From an uncultured Eubacteriales bacterium (GTDB taxonomy: Bacteria > Bacillota > Clostridia > Oscillospirales > Oscillospiraceae): a stretch of 9,063 nucleotides of DNA. The stretch is from the NCBI GenBank assembly GCA_900556535.1, contig USPI01000046.1:1-9063 (forward strand), written 5' to 3'. The translations under genes were made by a program, and so were the position numbers. Below the pieces are notes generated by a model. It had not been told where the DNA came from. It did not search any database and saw only the letters and a program-made list of their open reading frames with translations. Below, piece by piece: positions 1-6,330 of this stretch (position 1 is the first letter of the stretch; each line of letters starts with the position of its first letter).

Positions 1-53
1 GCAAAACTGCCGCTTCCCGATAGTGCGGTGCAGATTTTGCTCCGCACCCCATT

Positions 54-99
54 GGCTCCCCTGCGTAAGGGGAGCTGTCAGCGAAGCTGACTGAGGGGT
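54..99. repeat. Oscillospiraceae-type dispersed double-hairpin repeat
   Basis: Two adjacent hairpins are visible. The first has an 8-bp stem (GCTCCCCT / AGGGGAGC at 55-62 and 68-75) with loop GCGTA. The second has a 6-bp stem (GTCAGC / GCTGAC at 77-82 and 86-91) with loop GAA, followed by TGAGGGGT. From memory, near-identical units are scattered in intergenic regions of gut Oscillospiraceae such as Faecalibacterium relatives; I could not search. Such units behave like REP or MITE-type elements. A T-run at 103-107 lies too far from either stem for a clear terminator. Confidence 0.7.
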
Positions 100-183
100 C
101 GCTTTTTCAGAGGCGCACGGACGCAGCTGCCGATACGATAATTGCGGTGTCCCGACCGGTCACTTACGGCAAAACCGGCACAG

Positions 184-208
184 CGGGCGACCGATGGTCG
201 CCCCTACG
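184..208. repeat. Short palindromic dispersed repeat
   Basis: A perfect 8-bp inverted repeat, GGGCGACC / GGTCGCCC (185-192 and 196-203), surrounds the loop GAT and is followed by CCTACG-like flank. This resembles another common intergenic palindrome of Clostridia genomes that carries a GTAGGGGCGACC-type core on the opposite strand. The function is unknown. The family assignment is recollection, not a search result. Confidence 0.55.
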
Positions 209-295
209 AGTTGAAATCGGTTCCGACCAAGACCCTGGCAATTCGCACCACGGGAAATTGTGCTATATTAGTGCAAAAATTTTGCGCCGCACAGT

Positions 296-320
296 GTAGG
301 GAATTGGCTTGCCCATTCCG
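296..320. repeat. Imperfect hairpin repeat (GTAGGGAAT...ATTCCG)
   Basis: GGAAT (300-304) pairs with ATTCC (315-319). After one mismatch, GG (306-307) pairs with CC (312-313) around the loop CTTG. The arrangement GTAGGGAA-x-CTTG-x-TTCCG is like a third dispersed palindrome that I recall from Oscillospiraceae genomes. Having three such elements in 320 bases supports a chromosomal intergenic setting. Confidence 0.4.
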
Positions 321-327
321 CTTGTGT

Positions 328-495
328 CGGTTTCCTCCGCACTCTCCGGTCGTGCAGACGTAATAAACGTATCAGTATTGCTTCAATGCGCCTCCGGAAA
401 TCCGTGCGCTTGCACACGCATAGCTATCGGCTGTTTACTTGCCGCGGTTTTCTCCGCGCTTTCGATACCGGGACACCGCAATAAATGTATCCGTA
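328..495 (+). repeat. Diverged direct repeat pair, ~50 bp units
   Basis: Copy A covers about 328-377 and copy B about 445-495. The left ends match at 16 of 20 positions (CGGTTTCCTCCGC against CGGTTTTCTCCGC and onward). The right ends match at about 15 of 18 (GTAATAAACGTATCAGTA against GCAATAAATGTATCCGTA). The middles are poorly conserved. The units are 117 bases apart start to start. This could be an old duplication or two members of a dispersed repeat family; nothing suggests that it codes. Confidence 0.4.
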
Positions 496-506
496 GGCGC
501 GTCCGT

Positions 507-534
507 GCGCCACTAAAAATGCGCCACTAAAAAT
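507..534 (+). repeat. Perfect 14-bp tandem duplication
   Basis: GCGCCACTAAAAAT occurs twice in immediate succession, at 507-520 and 521-534, just left of the inverted repeat at 538-559 and about 65 bases upstream of the first structural gene. It may be a recent slippage event or paired binding sites for a late-operon regulator. Confidence 0.8.
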
Positions 535-537
535 TTT

Positions 538-559
538 ACTTGTACGCAAACGTACAAGT
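538..559. promoter_or_regulatory. 9-bp perfect inverted repeat upstream of terS (possible operator or hairpin)
   Basis: ACTTGTACG (538-546) and CGTACAAGT (551-559) are exact reverse complements separated by CAAA. The right edge is 25 bases from the ribosome binding site of the small terminase gene. As DNA it has the geometry of a dimeric repressor/activator operator; as RNA it would be a stable leader hairpin. It lacks a T-run, so it is not a normal terminator. It does not match the Gram-positive LexA box as I know it. The inverted repeat is directly visible; the regulatory role is inferred. Confidence 0.5.
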
Positions 560-598
560 TCAGCCCGAAAACAGCCTATGGGTGAGAGGTGATTTGCA

Positions 599-925
599 AT
601 GAACAGAAAAAAGTCCGCCTATGCGGATAAGCTTCTCGAAAAGCTTGCGGTGTCCTCGCCGAACGACGCCGTGAAGCTGCTTTATCTCGAGGCCGGGGAC
701 ATCTCCGAGCTGGAGGGGCTCGATCTTTCGCTGCTGAGCGAGATAAAACGCGGGCCGAAGGGGGAGGTGGAGCTGAAGTTCGTAAACAAGCTGGCGATCA
801 TAAGGGAGCTTATCGAGCTCAATGCCGCAGCCGCGGCGCAGCAGACGGCAAGGGACGGAGGCTTCTACGACGCGCTTGACCGCTCGGCGGCGATGCTGGG
901 GGAAGAAAAGCAGAATGGAGTTTGA
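599..925 (+). CDS. Terminase small subunit-like protein (108 aa)
   Basis: Probable small terminase subunit, which recognises phage DNA and hands it to the large subunit for packaging. The central stretch, with NDAVKLLYLE near residues 22-31, then a run of acidic leucine-rich sequence and SEIKRGPKGEVELKF near 47-61, resembles short TerS proteins of Firmicutes prophages as I remember them. The C-terminus contains an alanine-rich helix and FYDALDRSAAML. At 108 residues it is short, and I see no obvious N-terminal helix-turn-helix, so DNA recognition may be unusual or use another partner. The start at 599 has a good AGAGGTG site 7 bases upstream. Its end overlaps the large terminase gene by 11 bases, which strongly supports the pairing. 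Confidence 0.72.
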   Translation: MNRKKSAYADKLLEKLAVSSPNDAVKLLYLEAGDISELEGLDLSLLSEIKRGPKGEVELKFVNKLAIIRELIELNAAAAAQQTARDGGFYDALDRSAAMLGEEKQNGV

Positions 926-2153
926 TTTTTTCTCCCGCACCCAGCTCACGGCGCTTTCCTGGTGGAGCGACTCCTCGCCCTATCGTGAGCATGACGCCGT
1001 CATCTGCGACGGCGCGGTGCGTTCGGGCAAGACCCTGTGCATGGGCATATCCTTTGTGTGCTGGGCCATGCGCAGATTTGACGGGCAGGCCTTCGGCATC
1101 TGCGGCAAGGCGAAGGGCAGCATAAGGCGCAATATGCTCGAGCCGCTGCTTCCGGTGCTGCGCGATATCGGCTTTCAGGTGCGCGACCTCGTTTCCAAGG
1201 GCATCGTGGAGATAGGCTACATGGGCAGGACGAACCGATTTTATCTCTTCGGTGGCAGGGATGAGAGCTCAAGCTCGCTCATTCAGGGCGTGACCCTTGC
1301 CGGAGCGCTGCTCGACGAGGTGGTTTTGATGCCGCGCTCATTCGTAGAGCAGGCCTGCGCAAGATGCTCCGTCGGCGGCAGCAAGCTCTGGTTTAACTGC
1401 AATCCGGAAAGCCCGCAGCACTGGTTTTACCGCGAGTGGATACAAAAGGCCGCCGAAAGGCGAGCGCTGTATATCCATTTTACGCTCGAGGACAATCCTT
1501 CTTTGTCGAAAAAGATCATAGACCGCTACAAAAGAATGTACAGCGGCGATTTTTACCGCCGATTTATTCTGGGGCAGTGGGTGCTGCCCGAGGGCAGGGT
1601 GTATGACTTTTTCACCGAGGCTATGCTGTGCGATGCGCCGGAAAAATGCAGCCGACACATCGTCTCCTGCGACTACGGCACGAAAAATCCGAGTTCCTTC
1701 GGGCTTTGGGGCGAGTGCGGCGAAAGCTGGTACCGCCTGCGCGAGTACTACTACGACGGCAGGAAAAACGGCTGTCAAAAGACCGATGAGGAGTATGTCG
1801 AGGCGATGCGGGAGCTGTGCGGCGGCATCGTGCCGGAGAAGATCATCGTCGATCCCTCCGCCGCGAGCTTTATCGAGGCGCTCACCCGCGCGGGCTATCG
1901 CACCGAAAAGGCGGAAAACGACGTGCTGCGCGGCATAAGGCTGACCGCATCCTATCTCAAGAGCGGGCGTATCAGGATATGCAGGGGCTGCACCGACGCG
2001 TTGCGCGAGTTTTACGAGTATCGCTGGGACGAGCGCTCGGGCAGGGAGGCTCCCGTGAAGCAGCACGATCACGCAATGGACGATATTCGCTACTTCGCCG
2101 CAGGCATCACAAGATCCGCACGGAGCATAGGCGCAGTGTGGGTAGAAAGGTAG
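915..2153 (+). CDS. Terminase large subunit (packaging ATPase/nuclease, 412 aa)
   Basis: The motor that cuts concatemeric DNA and pumps it into the prohead at the portal. The N-terminal ATPase has the Walker A motif GAVRSGKT (residues 33-40) and Walker B LAGALLDE (128-135), with the catalytic glutamate at 135. The C-terminal RNase H-like nuclease shows three acidic clusters: CDYGTKNP (Asp253), IIVDPSAASF (Asp313) and HDHAMDDIRYF (Asp389/Asp390). All expected catalytic residues are present, so the enzyme looks active. The length suits the PBSX/SPP1-like Terminase_6/Terminase_3-type families. The frame is open further upstream to 822, but ATG 915 follows a purine-rich GGGGGAAGAAAAG site and starts a typical TerL N-terminus. 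The stop lies 4 bases before the portal start. Confidence 0.95.
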   Translation: MEFDFFSRTQLTALSWWSDSSPYREHDAVICDGAVRSGKTLCMGISFVCWAMRRFDGQAFGICGKAKGSIRRNMLEPLLPVLRDIGFQVRDLVSKGIVEIGYMGRTNRFYLFGGRDESSSSLIQGVTLAGALLDEVVLMPRSFVEQACARCSVGGSKLWFNCNPESPQHWFYREWIQKAAERRALYIHFTLEDNPSLSKKIIDRYKRMYSGDFYRRFILGQWVLPEGRVYDFFTEAMLCDAPEKCSRHIVSCDYGTKNPSSFGLWGECGESWYRLREYYYDGRKNGCQKTDEEYVEAMRELCGGIVPEKIIVDPSAASFIEALTRAGYRTEKAENDVLRGIRLTASYLKSGRIRICRGCTDALREFYEYRWDERSGREAPVKQHDHAMDDIRYFAAGITRSARSIGAVWVER

Positions 2154-2157
2154 GAAC

Positions 2158-3318
2158 ATGAAACTATTTTCAAAACAGAAGGCGGCACTGCCGGTCACGC
2201 AGATACGCGGCGGCGAAAAGCATCCGTTCTCCCTTCTGGACGGCTATGTGCCGCTGGGCAGCACCGAAACCCGGCTCTACCGCATGATCCGTGAGGCGGT
2301 GCCGGTGGTGGACGCCGCGATACTGAAGATCGTGAGGCTCACCGGCGGCTTCGAGGCACGCTGCACGGATAAAAAAGCGCAGGCGGAGCTCAACGAGTTC
2401 ATAAAAACGGTGAACGTCGGCAGGGGTCAGGTGGGGCTTGATAACTTTCTTACCGCGTATCTCGACTCCATGATAACCTGCGGCAGCGCGGTCGGCGAGA
2501 TCGTCGTGCGCGGCAACCGCGACATTGAGGCGGTTTTGTGCGGAAACGTTGCCGAGGTGCAGGTGCGCGAGGGCGAAAGCCCCTTGAATTTCGAGCTGTG
2601 CAGCACGGACGAGAGTGGCTGCATCGTGCCGTTCAAGTATCAAAATCTGCTGCTGTTTACGCCGTTTAACCCCGAATCGGACTCCCCCTACGGCGTGTCC
2701 ATGCTGCGCAGCATGCCGTTTTTGTGCGGGATACTGCTGAAAATATACCAGTCGCTCGGAGTCAATTGGGAGCGCGCGGGCAATGTCAGGTTTGCGGTCA
2801 TCTATAAGCCGCAGGGCGACGTTATCGACCGCTTCTCGGCTCAGGAGCGGGCGCAGCAGATAGCCTCGGAGTGGTCGGCGGCGATGCAGAGCGGCAAAAG
2901 CGGCGCGGTGCGCGATTTCGTCGCGGTGGGCGACGTGGACATCAAGGTCATTGGCGCGGATAACCAGATACTCGACAGCGAGGTGCCGGTGCGTCAGATA
3001 CTCGAGCAGCTCATAGCCCGCACGGGCATCCCGCCGTTTCTGCTCGGTCTCAACTGGTCAACGACGGAGCGCATGAGCGCGCAGCAGGCGGATCTCATGA
3101 CCAGCGAGCTCGGCGCCATTCGCCGCAGCGTGACTCCGGTGCTCGAAAAGATCTGCCGAATGTGGCTGAGTATGCACGGCTATGCCTGCGGTATGCACAT
3201 CGAGTGGGAGAGCATCAACCTTCAGAATGCGGTGGAGGAGGCAAAGGCGCAGCTTTACATCGCGCAGAAGGAAAAAATCTATTGGGAAGAAGGAAAAAGC
3301 AAGAATGAAGATCATTAA
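2158..3318 (+). CDS. Phage portal protein (386 aa)
   Basis: Forms the dodecameric ring at one capsid vertex through which DNA enters and leaves, and onto which the neck assembles. Family-typical stretches are NPESDSPYGVSMLRSMPFL (171-189), the long helix that follows it with GVNWERAGNVRF (201-212), and RTGIPPFLLGLNWSTTERMS (288-307), where portals have a conserved turn before the stem/crown helices. The C-terminus is helical and charged. At 386 residues it is a compact portal without a fused Mu gpF-like or ADP-ribosyltransferase domain. The ribosome site AAAGGTAGG lies just upstream. The end overlaps the protease gene by 14 bases, indicating translational coupling. Confidence 0.92.
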   Translation: MKLFSKQKAALPVTQIRGGEKHPFSLLDGYVPLGSTETRLYRMIREAVPVVDAAILKIVRLTGGFEARCTDKKAQAELNEFIKTVNVGRGQVGLDNFLTAYLDSMITCGSAVGEIVVRGNRDIEAVLCGNVAEVQVREGESPLNFELCSTDESGCIVPFKYQNLLLFTPFNPESDSPYGVSMLRSMPFLCGILLKIYQSLGVNWERAGNVRFAVIYKPQGDVIDRFSAQERAQQIASEWSAAMQSGKSGAVRDFVAVGDVDIKVIGADNQILDSEVPVRQILEQLIARTGIPPFLLGLNWSTTERMSAQQADLMTSELGAIRRSVTPVLEKICRMWLSMHGYACGMHIEWESINLQNAVEEAKAQLYIAQKEKIYWEEGKSKNEDH

Positions 3319-4198
3319 AGACGGTTCGGCGGTGGCTTCATGCTGCACCGGCGAGGAGCTTTCGGCAATAAACGCCTTTGCCAAGACAGAGCTTCGCGCC
3401 GAGGATGTTTACACCTTTTCGGTGCTGCTTTGCGACAACGAGGTAGACCGCGACTGCGAGCGATTTTCGGTGGCGACACTGCGCGAGCTGGGCGAGCTTT
3501 TCGTCGGCGCGACCGGCATCTGCGACCACGACTGGCGCAGCGATAATCAGGTCGCGCGAATTTACAGAACGCAGCTCGTTACCGAAAAGGGCAGGACCAC
3601 GACCTGCGGCGAGGACTACGTTTACCTCAAGGGCTACGCGTATATGCTGCGCACCGAGGCAAACGCGGAGCTCATCGCGCAGATAGACGGCGGCATCAAG
3701 CGCGAAACGAGCATAGGCTGCTCGGTCGCAAAAAGCATTTGCAGCATATGCGGCTCGGAGCTCGGACAGTGCAGCCACGTTAAGGGCAAGAGCTACGGCG
3801 GCAAAACATGCTGCGCGATACTCACGGGCGCGGTCGACGCATACGAATGGAGCTTCGTTGCGGTACCCGCGCAGCGCAGTGCGGGCGTTATCAAGAGCTT
3901 CGTCGAGACCGAGGCGGGCAAAGGCTACGCCGCGGAGTACGAGGCGCTGGAAAAGTCGGCGCAGCTCGGCAGAAAGTATCTTGAGGACCTTCGCAGGGAG
4001 GTGCTCAGGCTCAGCCTCGTGTGCGGTGACGGAATGCACCCCGCGCTCGAAAAGAGCGTAGGACATATGCAGGAGGACGAGCTGTGTGAGCTCAAGGCTG
4101 CGCTCGAGCGCGCCTCGCTCAAGCTCTATCCGCCTCTTACCCAGCTTCCGGGTAAGGGCGAGGTCACCGGCTTTGCCGGAGAGGAATATATCATTTGA
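3305..4198 (+). CDS. Putative capsid maturation protease with Cys/His insertion and scaffold-like C-terminus (297 aa)
   Basis: By position (between portal and capsid genes) and motif order this is probably an XkdF/U35-like prohead protease. A candidate catalytic histidine lies in ICDHDW (His75), the serine in IKRETSIGCSV (Ser136), and the following conserved strand is EWSFVAVPA (181-189). Inserted after the serine is a zinc-finger-like set: Cys146-x2-Cys149-x6-Cys156-x-His158, then Cys169/Cys170. Residues ~200-275 are highly charged and helical, fitting a scaffold or delta-type domain. That is consistent with the capsid protein lacking a long N-terminal delta domain and with no separate scaffold gene. 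The frame is open to 3182, but ATG 3305 has an AGAAGGA site and overlaps the portal end. The protease call is inferred; a purely structural role is possible if Ser/His are not catalytic. Confidence 0.72.
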   Translation: MKIIKDGSAVASCCTGEELSAINAFAKTELRAEDVYTFSVLLCDNEVDRDCERFSVATLRELGELFVGATGICDHDWRSDNQVARIYRTQLVTEKGRTTTCGEDYVYLKGYAYMLRTEANAELIAQIDGGIKRETSIGCSVAKSICSICGSELGQCSHVKGKSYGGKTCCAILTGAVDAYEWSFVAVPAQRSAGVIKSFVETEAGKGYAAEYEALEKSAQLGRKYLEDLRREVLRLSLVCGDGMHPALEKSVGHMQEDELCELKAALERASLKLYPPLTQLPGKGEVTGFAGEEYII

Positions 4199-4217
4199 TC
4201 TTATAGGAGGACAAAAA

Positions 4218-4559
4218 ATGAAAGTAAGTTTTGAAGGCGTCGGAGAGCAGGTGCTCTCCTTCGGTAAGGCAGAGGGCGTAAACAAGGGCAGCCTCGTGAA
4301 AATCGGCGCAAACGCAAGCGTATCCGCCTGCGCTGCGGGCGATAAATTTGCCGGCGTGTGCATTAACGCGGACAGTGCCTTTGCCGAGGTGCAGACCGCG
4401 GGCTACGTTGAGCTCGGCTACACCGGCACCGCGCCCGCGCTCGGCTACGCAAATCTCGCTGCCGCAGACGCGAACGCAGTAAAGGCTGACAGCACCGGCC
4501 GCGAGTACCTTGTCATCAAGGTAGACACCGCCGCCGCAAGGGTCGGCTTTATCATCTGA
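4218..4559 (+). CDS. Probable capsid decoration/cement protein (113 aa)
   Basis: A small, alanine/glycine/valine-rich, beta-strand-rich protein immediately before the major capsid gene, the usual place for a head decoration or cement protein that trimerises on the expanded shell. Residues such as GSLVKIG (27-33), FAGVCI and GYVELGYTG, with the tail RVGFII, resemble the DUF2190/decoration-like proteins of Firmicutes phages. No catalytic motif or signal peptide is visible. It has one of the strongest ribosome sites of the window (TATAGGAGG, 4202-4210), fitting a high-copy virion protein. The frame is open upstream to 4086, but that would be inside the protease gene and would miss this site. A head-fibre base is an alternative role. 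Confidence 0.65.
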   Translation: MKVSFEGVGEQVLSFGKAEGVNKGSLVKIGANASVSACAAGDKFAGVCINADSAFAEVQTAGYVELGYTGTAPALGYANLAAADANAVKADSTGREYLVIKVDTAAARVGFII

Positions 4560-4572
4560 GGAGGAATGGAAA

Positions 4573-5604
4573 ATGGCATATAATTTTAATGAGATAAAGC
4601 TCGAGAAGGGTATGTATTCCGAGGCAGGACGCACCTTCGAGCAGACACTTGAGGCTCTTGACCCCAACGAAAACTACAAGGGCACTCCCTACGAGGGCAT
4701 GGACGCATTCCAGCGCCAGCTCAAGAGATTTGACATCAAGGTGCGCGGTGCGGGCAGCGATGTTGTCGAGAAGTTTTTCTCCACCACCGAGTCCGCCGTG
4801 CTGTTTCCCGAATACGTCTCCCGCAGCGTAAAGGCGGGCATGGAGGAGGGCAATATCCTGCCGTCCATTACCGCCACCGTCACCCGCTTTGACGGCATGG
4901 ACTACCGCTCCATTTATTCCGCCGCCACCGCGGACGACAAGAGCCTGCGCTACGTGGGCGAGGGTGCCGTTATCCCGCAGACCGAGATACGCGCGTCCGA
5001 CCATCTCGTCAGCCTCAAAAAGCGCGGCAGAATGCTCGTTGCGTCCTATGAGGCGATCCGCTTCCAGCGTCTTGACCTGTTTTCCGTCATGCTGCGCCAG
5101 ATCGGCAGCCAGATCATGCGTATGCACCTTGAGGACGCGATCGACGTCATCACAAACGGCGACGGCAACTCCAACGCAGCTGCGGCCTTCAAGGTCGGCG
5201 ACGGCACGATAGGCGGCACCGCAGGAAGCCTGAACTACGCGGAGTTGCTCAATTTCTGGAACTGCTTTGACCCCTACACCATGAACACCATGCTTGCGGC
5301 ACCCGACGTCATGATGAAGATACTCAGCTGCTCCGTGTTCCAGAATCCCCTGACGGGTCTCAATTTCCAGGGCACCGGCGAGCCGGGCAATCCCCTCGGC
5401 GCAAAGCTCATTCGCTGCTCTGCGATGCCTGCGGGCACGGTCATCGGTCTTGACAAGGGCTACGCTCTTGAGATGGTCACGGCAGGCGATGTGAATGTCG
5501 AGTACGACCGTCTCATCGACCGTCAGCTCGAGCGCGCCGCCATCACCAGCATCTCCGGCTTTGCAAAGCTCTACACCGAGGCCTCCAAGGTCCTCAAGGT
5601 CTGA
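4573..5604 (+). CDS. Major capsid protein, HK97 fold (343 aa)
   Basis: Shell-forming subunit. HK97-fold hallmarks are AVLFPEYVSRSVKAGMEE (75-92) at the start of the shell domain and ILPSITATVTRF (95-106). They continue with the G-E-G-A-x-I-P region followed by SLKKRGRMLVASYEAI (147-162), the spine helix with LFSVMLRQIGSQIMRMHLED (~169-188) and the late beta-strands near GNPLGAKLI. Only about 65 residues precede the shell domain, too short for a cleavable delta domain, so scaffolding probably comes from the upstream protease-like protein. The ribosome site GAGGAGG partly overlaps the preceding stop. A strong hairpin follows the stop by 11 bases. Confidence 0.93.
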   Translation: MAYNFNEIKLEKGMYSEAGRTFEQTLEALDPNENYKGTPYEGMDAFQRQLKRFDIKVRGAGSDVVEKFFSTTESAVLFPEYVSRSVKAGMEEGNILPSITATVTRFDGMDYRSIYSAATADDKSLRYVGEGAVIPQTEIRASDHLVSLKKRGRMLVASYEAIRFQRLDLFSVMLRQIGSQIMRMHLEDAIDVITNGDGNSNAAAAFKVGDGTIGGTAGSLNYAELLNFWNCFDPYTMNTMLAAPDVMMKILSCSVFQNPLTGLNFQGTGEPGNPLGAKLIRCSAMPAGTVIGLDKGYALEMVTAGDVNVEYDRLIDRQLERAAITSISGFAKLYTEASKVLKV

Positions 5605-5614
5605 TAAAAAACAA

Positions 5615-5640
5615 GGAGGCGGGGCATCAGCCCCGTCTCC
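5615..5640 (+). promoter_or_regulatory. Strong hairpin between capsid and connector genes
   Basis: The arms 5615-5625 and 5630-5640 pair over 11 positions (one G-U pair) around the loop ATCA: GGAGGCGGGGC and GCCCCGTCTCC. There is no T-run after it, so it is unlikely to be a full intrinsic terminator. The likely role is 3' end protection of the highly expressed capsid message, or partial attenuation that lowers expression of the low-copy neck and tail genes. The GGAGG-like left arm is buried in the stem; a second GGAGG at 5646-5650 serves the next gene. Confidence 0.7.
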
Positions 5641-5656
5641 ACTTCGGAGGTATGAT

Positions 5657-6016
5657 ATGAAAAATACTGATCTGAATATTGAAAACAGGGCGTCGTGCCT
5701 GCTCGGTCGGCAGCTTGAGGCGCATGACGAACAGCTGCTGCGGCAGCTTTGCGCGGATGCGCAGGCGCAGCTCAAAACGAGACTGCGGCGCGGCGTGAAC
5801 GCCGAGGATATTGCCGATGTGTTTGAGGGTGCGTGCGCTCTTTACGCGGCGGCGATGCTTCTCGAACTCAAGGGCGGCGGCGTGAGCGGCTTCACGGCGG
5901 GCAGAGTCTCGGTGCAGCTCGGAGGCAAGGCTCCGGAGACTCTGCGCCGTCAGGCGATGGATATGCTCGCTGCCTACACCGATGCGGGCGGCTTTGAATT
6001 TGTGGGGGTGTCGTGA
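5657..6016 (+). CDS. Head-tail connector protein, gp6/XkdH-like (119 aa)
   Basis: First of three neck genes. It is mostly alpha-helical, with LLRQLCADAQAQLKTRL near residues 27-43, an acidic segment NAEDIADVFEGAC, and a C-terminal helix RRQAMDMLAAYTD that ends in a short strand. These are the usual features of the adaptor ring bound to the portal (HK97 gp6 / SPP1 gp15 type). The start at 5657 is fixed by GGAGG at 5646-5650, 6 bases upstream. A closer ATG at 5652 meets a stop after two codons and is ruled out. The stop overlaps the next start by one base. The family call rests on length, helix pattern and gene order rather than on a diagnostic residue. Confidence 0.65.
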   Translation: MKNTDLNIENRASCLLGRQLEAHDEQLLRQLCADAQAQLKTRLRRGVNAEDIADVFEGACALYAAAMLLELKGGGVSGFTAGRVSVQLGGKAPETLRRQAMDMLAAYTDAGGFEFVGVS

Positions 6017-6330
6017 TGAGTGCAGCACAGCTTGTGATCCAAAACTACGGTGAGAGCATCACCGTCGGCGGCAGTGCGGGGCGCGGCTTCATTGCCTGCC
6101 TTGACCCCGACAGTGCGGTTTCTCACAAAAAGCATCTCGCGCCGGGCGTCGCAAACTGCTCAAAATACAGGCTCATAACCGATATGCGCAGCGTTTCCGA
6201 GGGCGCTGCGGTCGTTTGCGGCGGCAGGGAATACCGCGTTCTGCGCGTTGAGCCGGTGAGTATTTTCGGCGCATTTTCGCATAACGAGTGCGTTTTGTGC
6301 CTGAAAGGGGGCGCGGTAAATGCTCCGTAA
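6016..6330 (+). CDS. Head closure/stopper-type neck protein (104 aa)
   Basis: Small beta-rich protein between the adaptor and tail-terminator candidates, the slot of SPP1 gp16-type head closure proteins that plug the portal channel after packaging. The segment around TDMRSVSEGAAVVCGGREYR followed by VLRVEPVSIFG is the type of strand-turn-strand seen in that family (GDxVxxxGxxYxVxxV...). The start could be GTG 6013 or ATG 6016; I prefer ATG 6016, which shares one base with the preceding stop and follows the GGGGGTG stretch. The gene overlaps the next one by 11 bases. Confidence in a neck role is good; the precise family is inferred. Confidence 0.62.
   Translation: MSAAQLVIQNYGESITVGGSAGRGFIACLDPDSAVSHKKHLAPGVANCSKYRLITDMRSVSEGAAVVCGGREYRVLRVEPVSIFGAFSHNECVLCLKGGAVNAP

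Larger units (their letters stand above)
1..598. other. Gene-free leader region rich in dispersed repeats
   Basis: I see no convincing gene in these ~600 bases. The short open frames here (142-363 and 309-530) run through repeat sequence, resemble no family and have unconvincing ribosome sites. The region instead holds several hairpins and repeats listed separately. A related pair of short sequences also occurs at 28-47 and 271-292, both beginning GTGCA, passing through ATTTTGC and ending CCGCAC. A possible extended -10 (TGCTATATT, 261-269) has no good -35 partner, so I do not call a promoter. If the late operon has its own promoter it should lie here, upstream of 585, but I cannot place it. 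Confidence 0.7.

Noticed and set aside
261..269. Promoter with extended -10 TGCTATATT
   Set aside because: No -35 at 16-18 bases upstream and more than 300 bases from the first gene with repeats between; too weak to list as a promoter.
328..495. CRISPR array
   Set aside because: Only two diverged units with an irregular layout and no short conserved repeat-spacer pattern.
142..530. Two short plus-strand open frames in the leader (142-363 and 309-530)
   Set aside because: They read through palindromic repeats and lack convincing ribosome sites and any recognisable protein feature.
538..559. LexA/SOS box at the inverted repeat
   Set aside because: The half-sites do not match the CGAAC-N4-GTTCG consensus; kept only as an unassigned operator or hairpin candidate.
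822..914. Longer N-terminus for the large terminase
   Set aside because: The extra 31 residues are arginine-rich out-of-frame sequence of the small terminase gene; ATG 915 has a purine-rich site and gives a normal TerL start.
3182..3304. Longer N-terminus for the protease-like protein
   Set aside because: The 41 extra residues are low-complexity arginine-rich shadow of the portal C-terminus; ATG 3305 has a proper site and typical overlap.
4086..4217. Longer N-terminus for the decoration-like protein
   Set aside because: The added part lies within the protease gene in another frame; the strong TATAGGAGG site points to ATG 4218.
5652..5660. Two-codon mini-frame ATG ATA TGA overlapping the connector start
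   Set aside because: It lies one base from the GGAGG, too close for initiation; the true start is ATG 5657, so it is probably coincidence.
4552..5775. 407-codon open frame on the minus strand opposite the capsid gene
   Set aside because: It mirrors the plus-strand capsid gene; high GC and codon bias leave the reverse frame free of stops. It resembles no family and has no operon context. The other long minus-strand frames (1338-2198, 3338-4363, 7961-8767) are rejected for the same reason.
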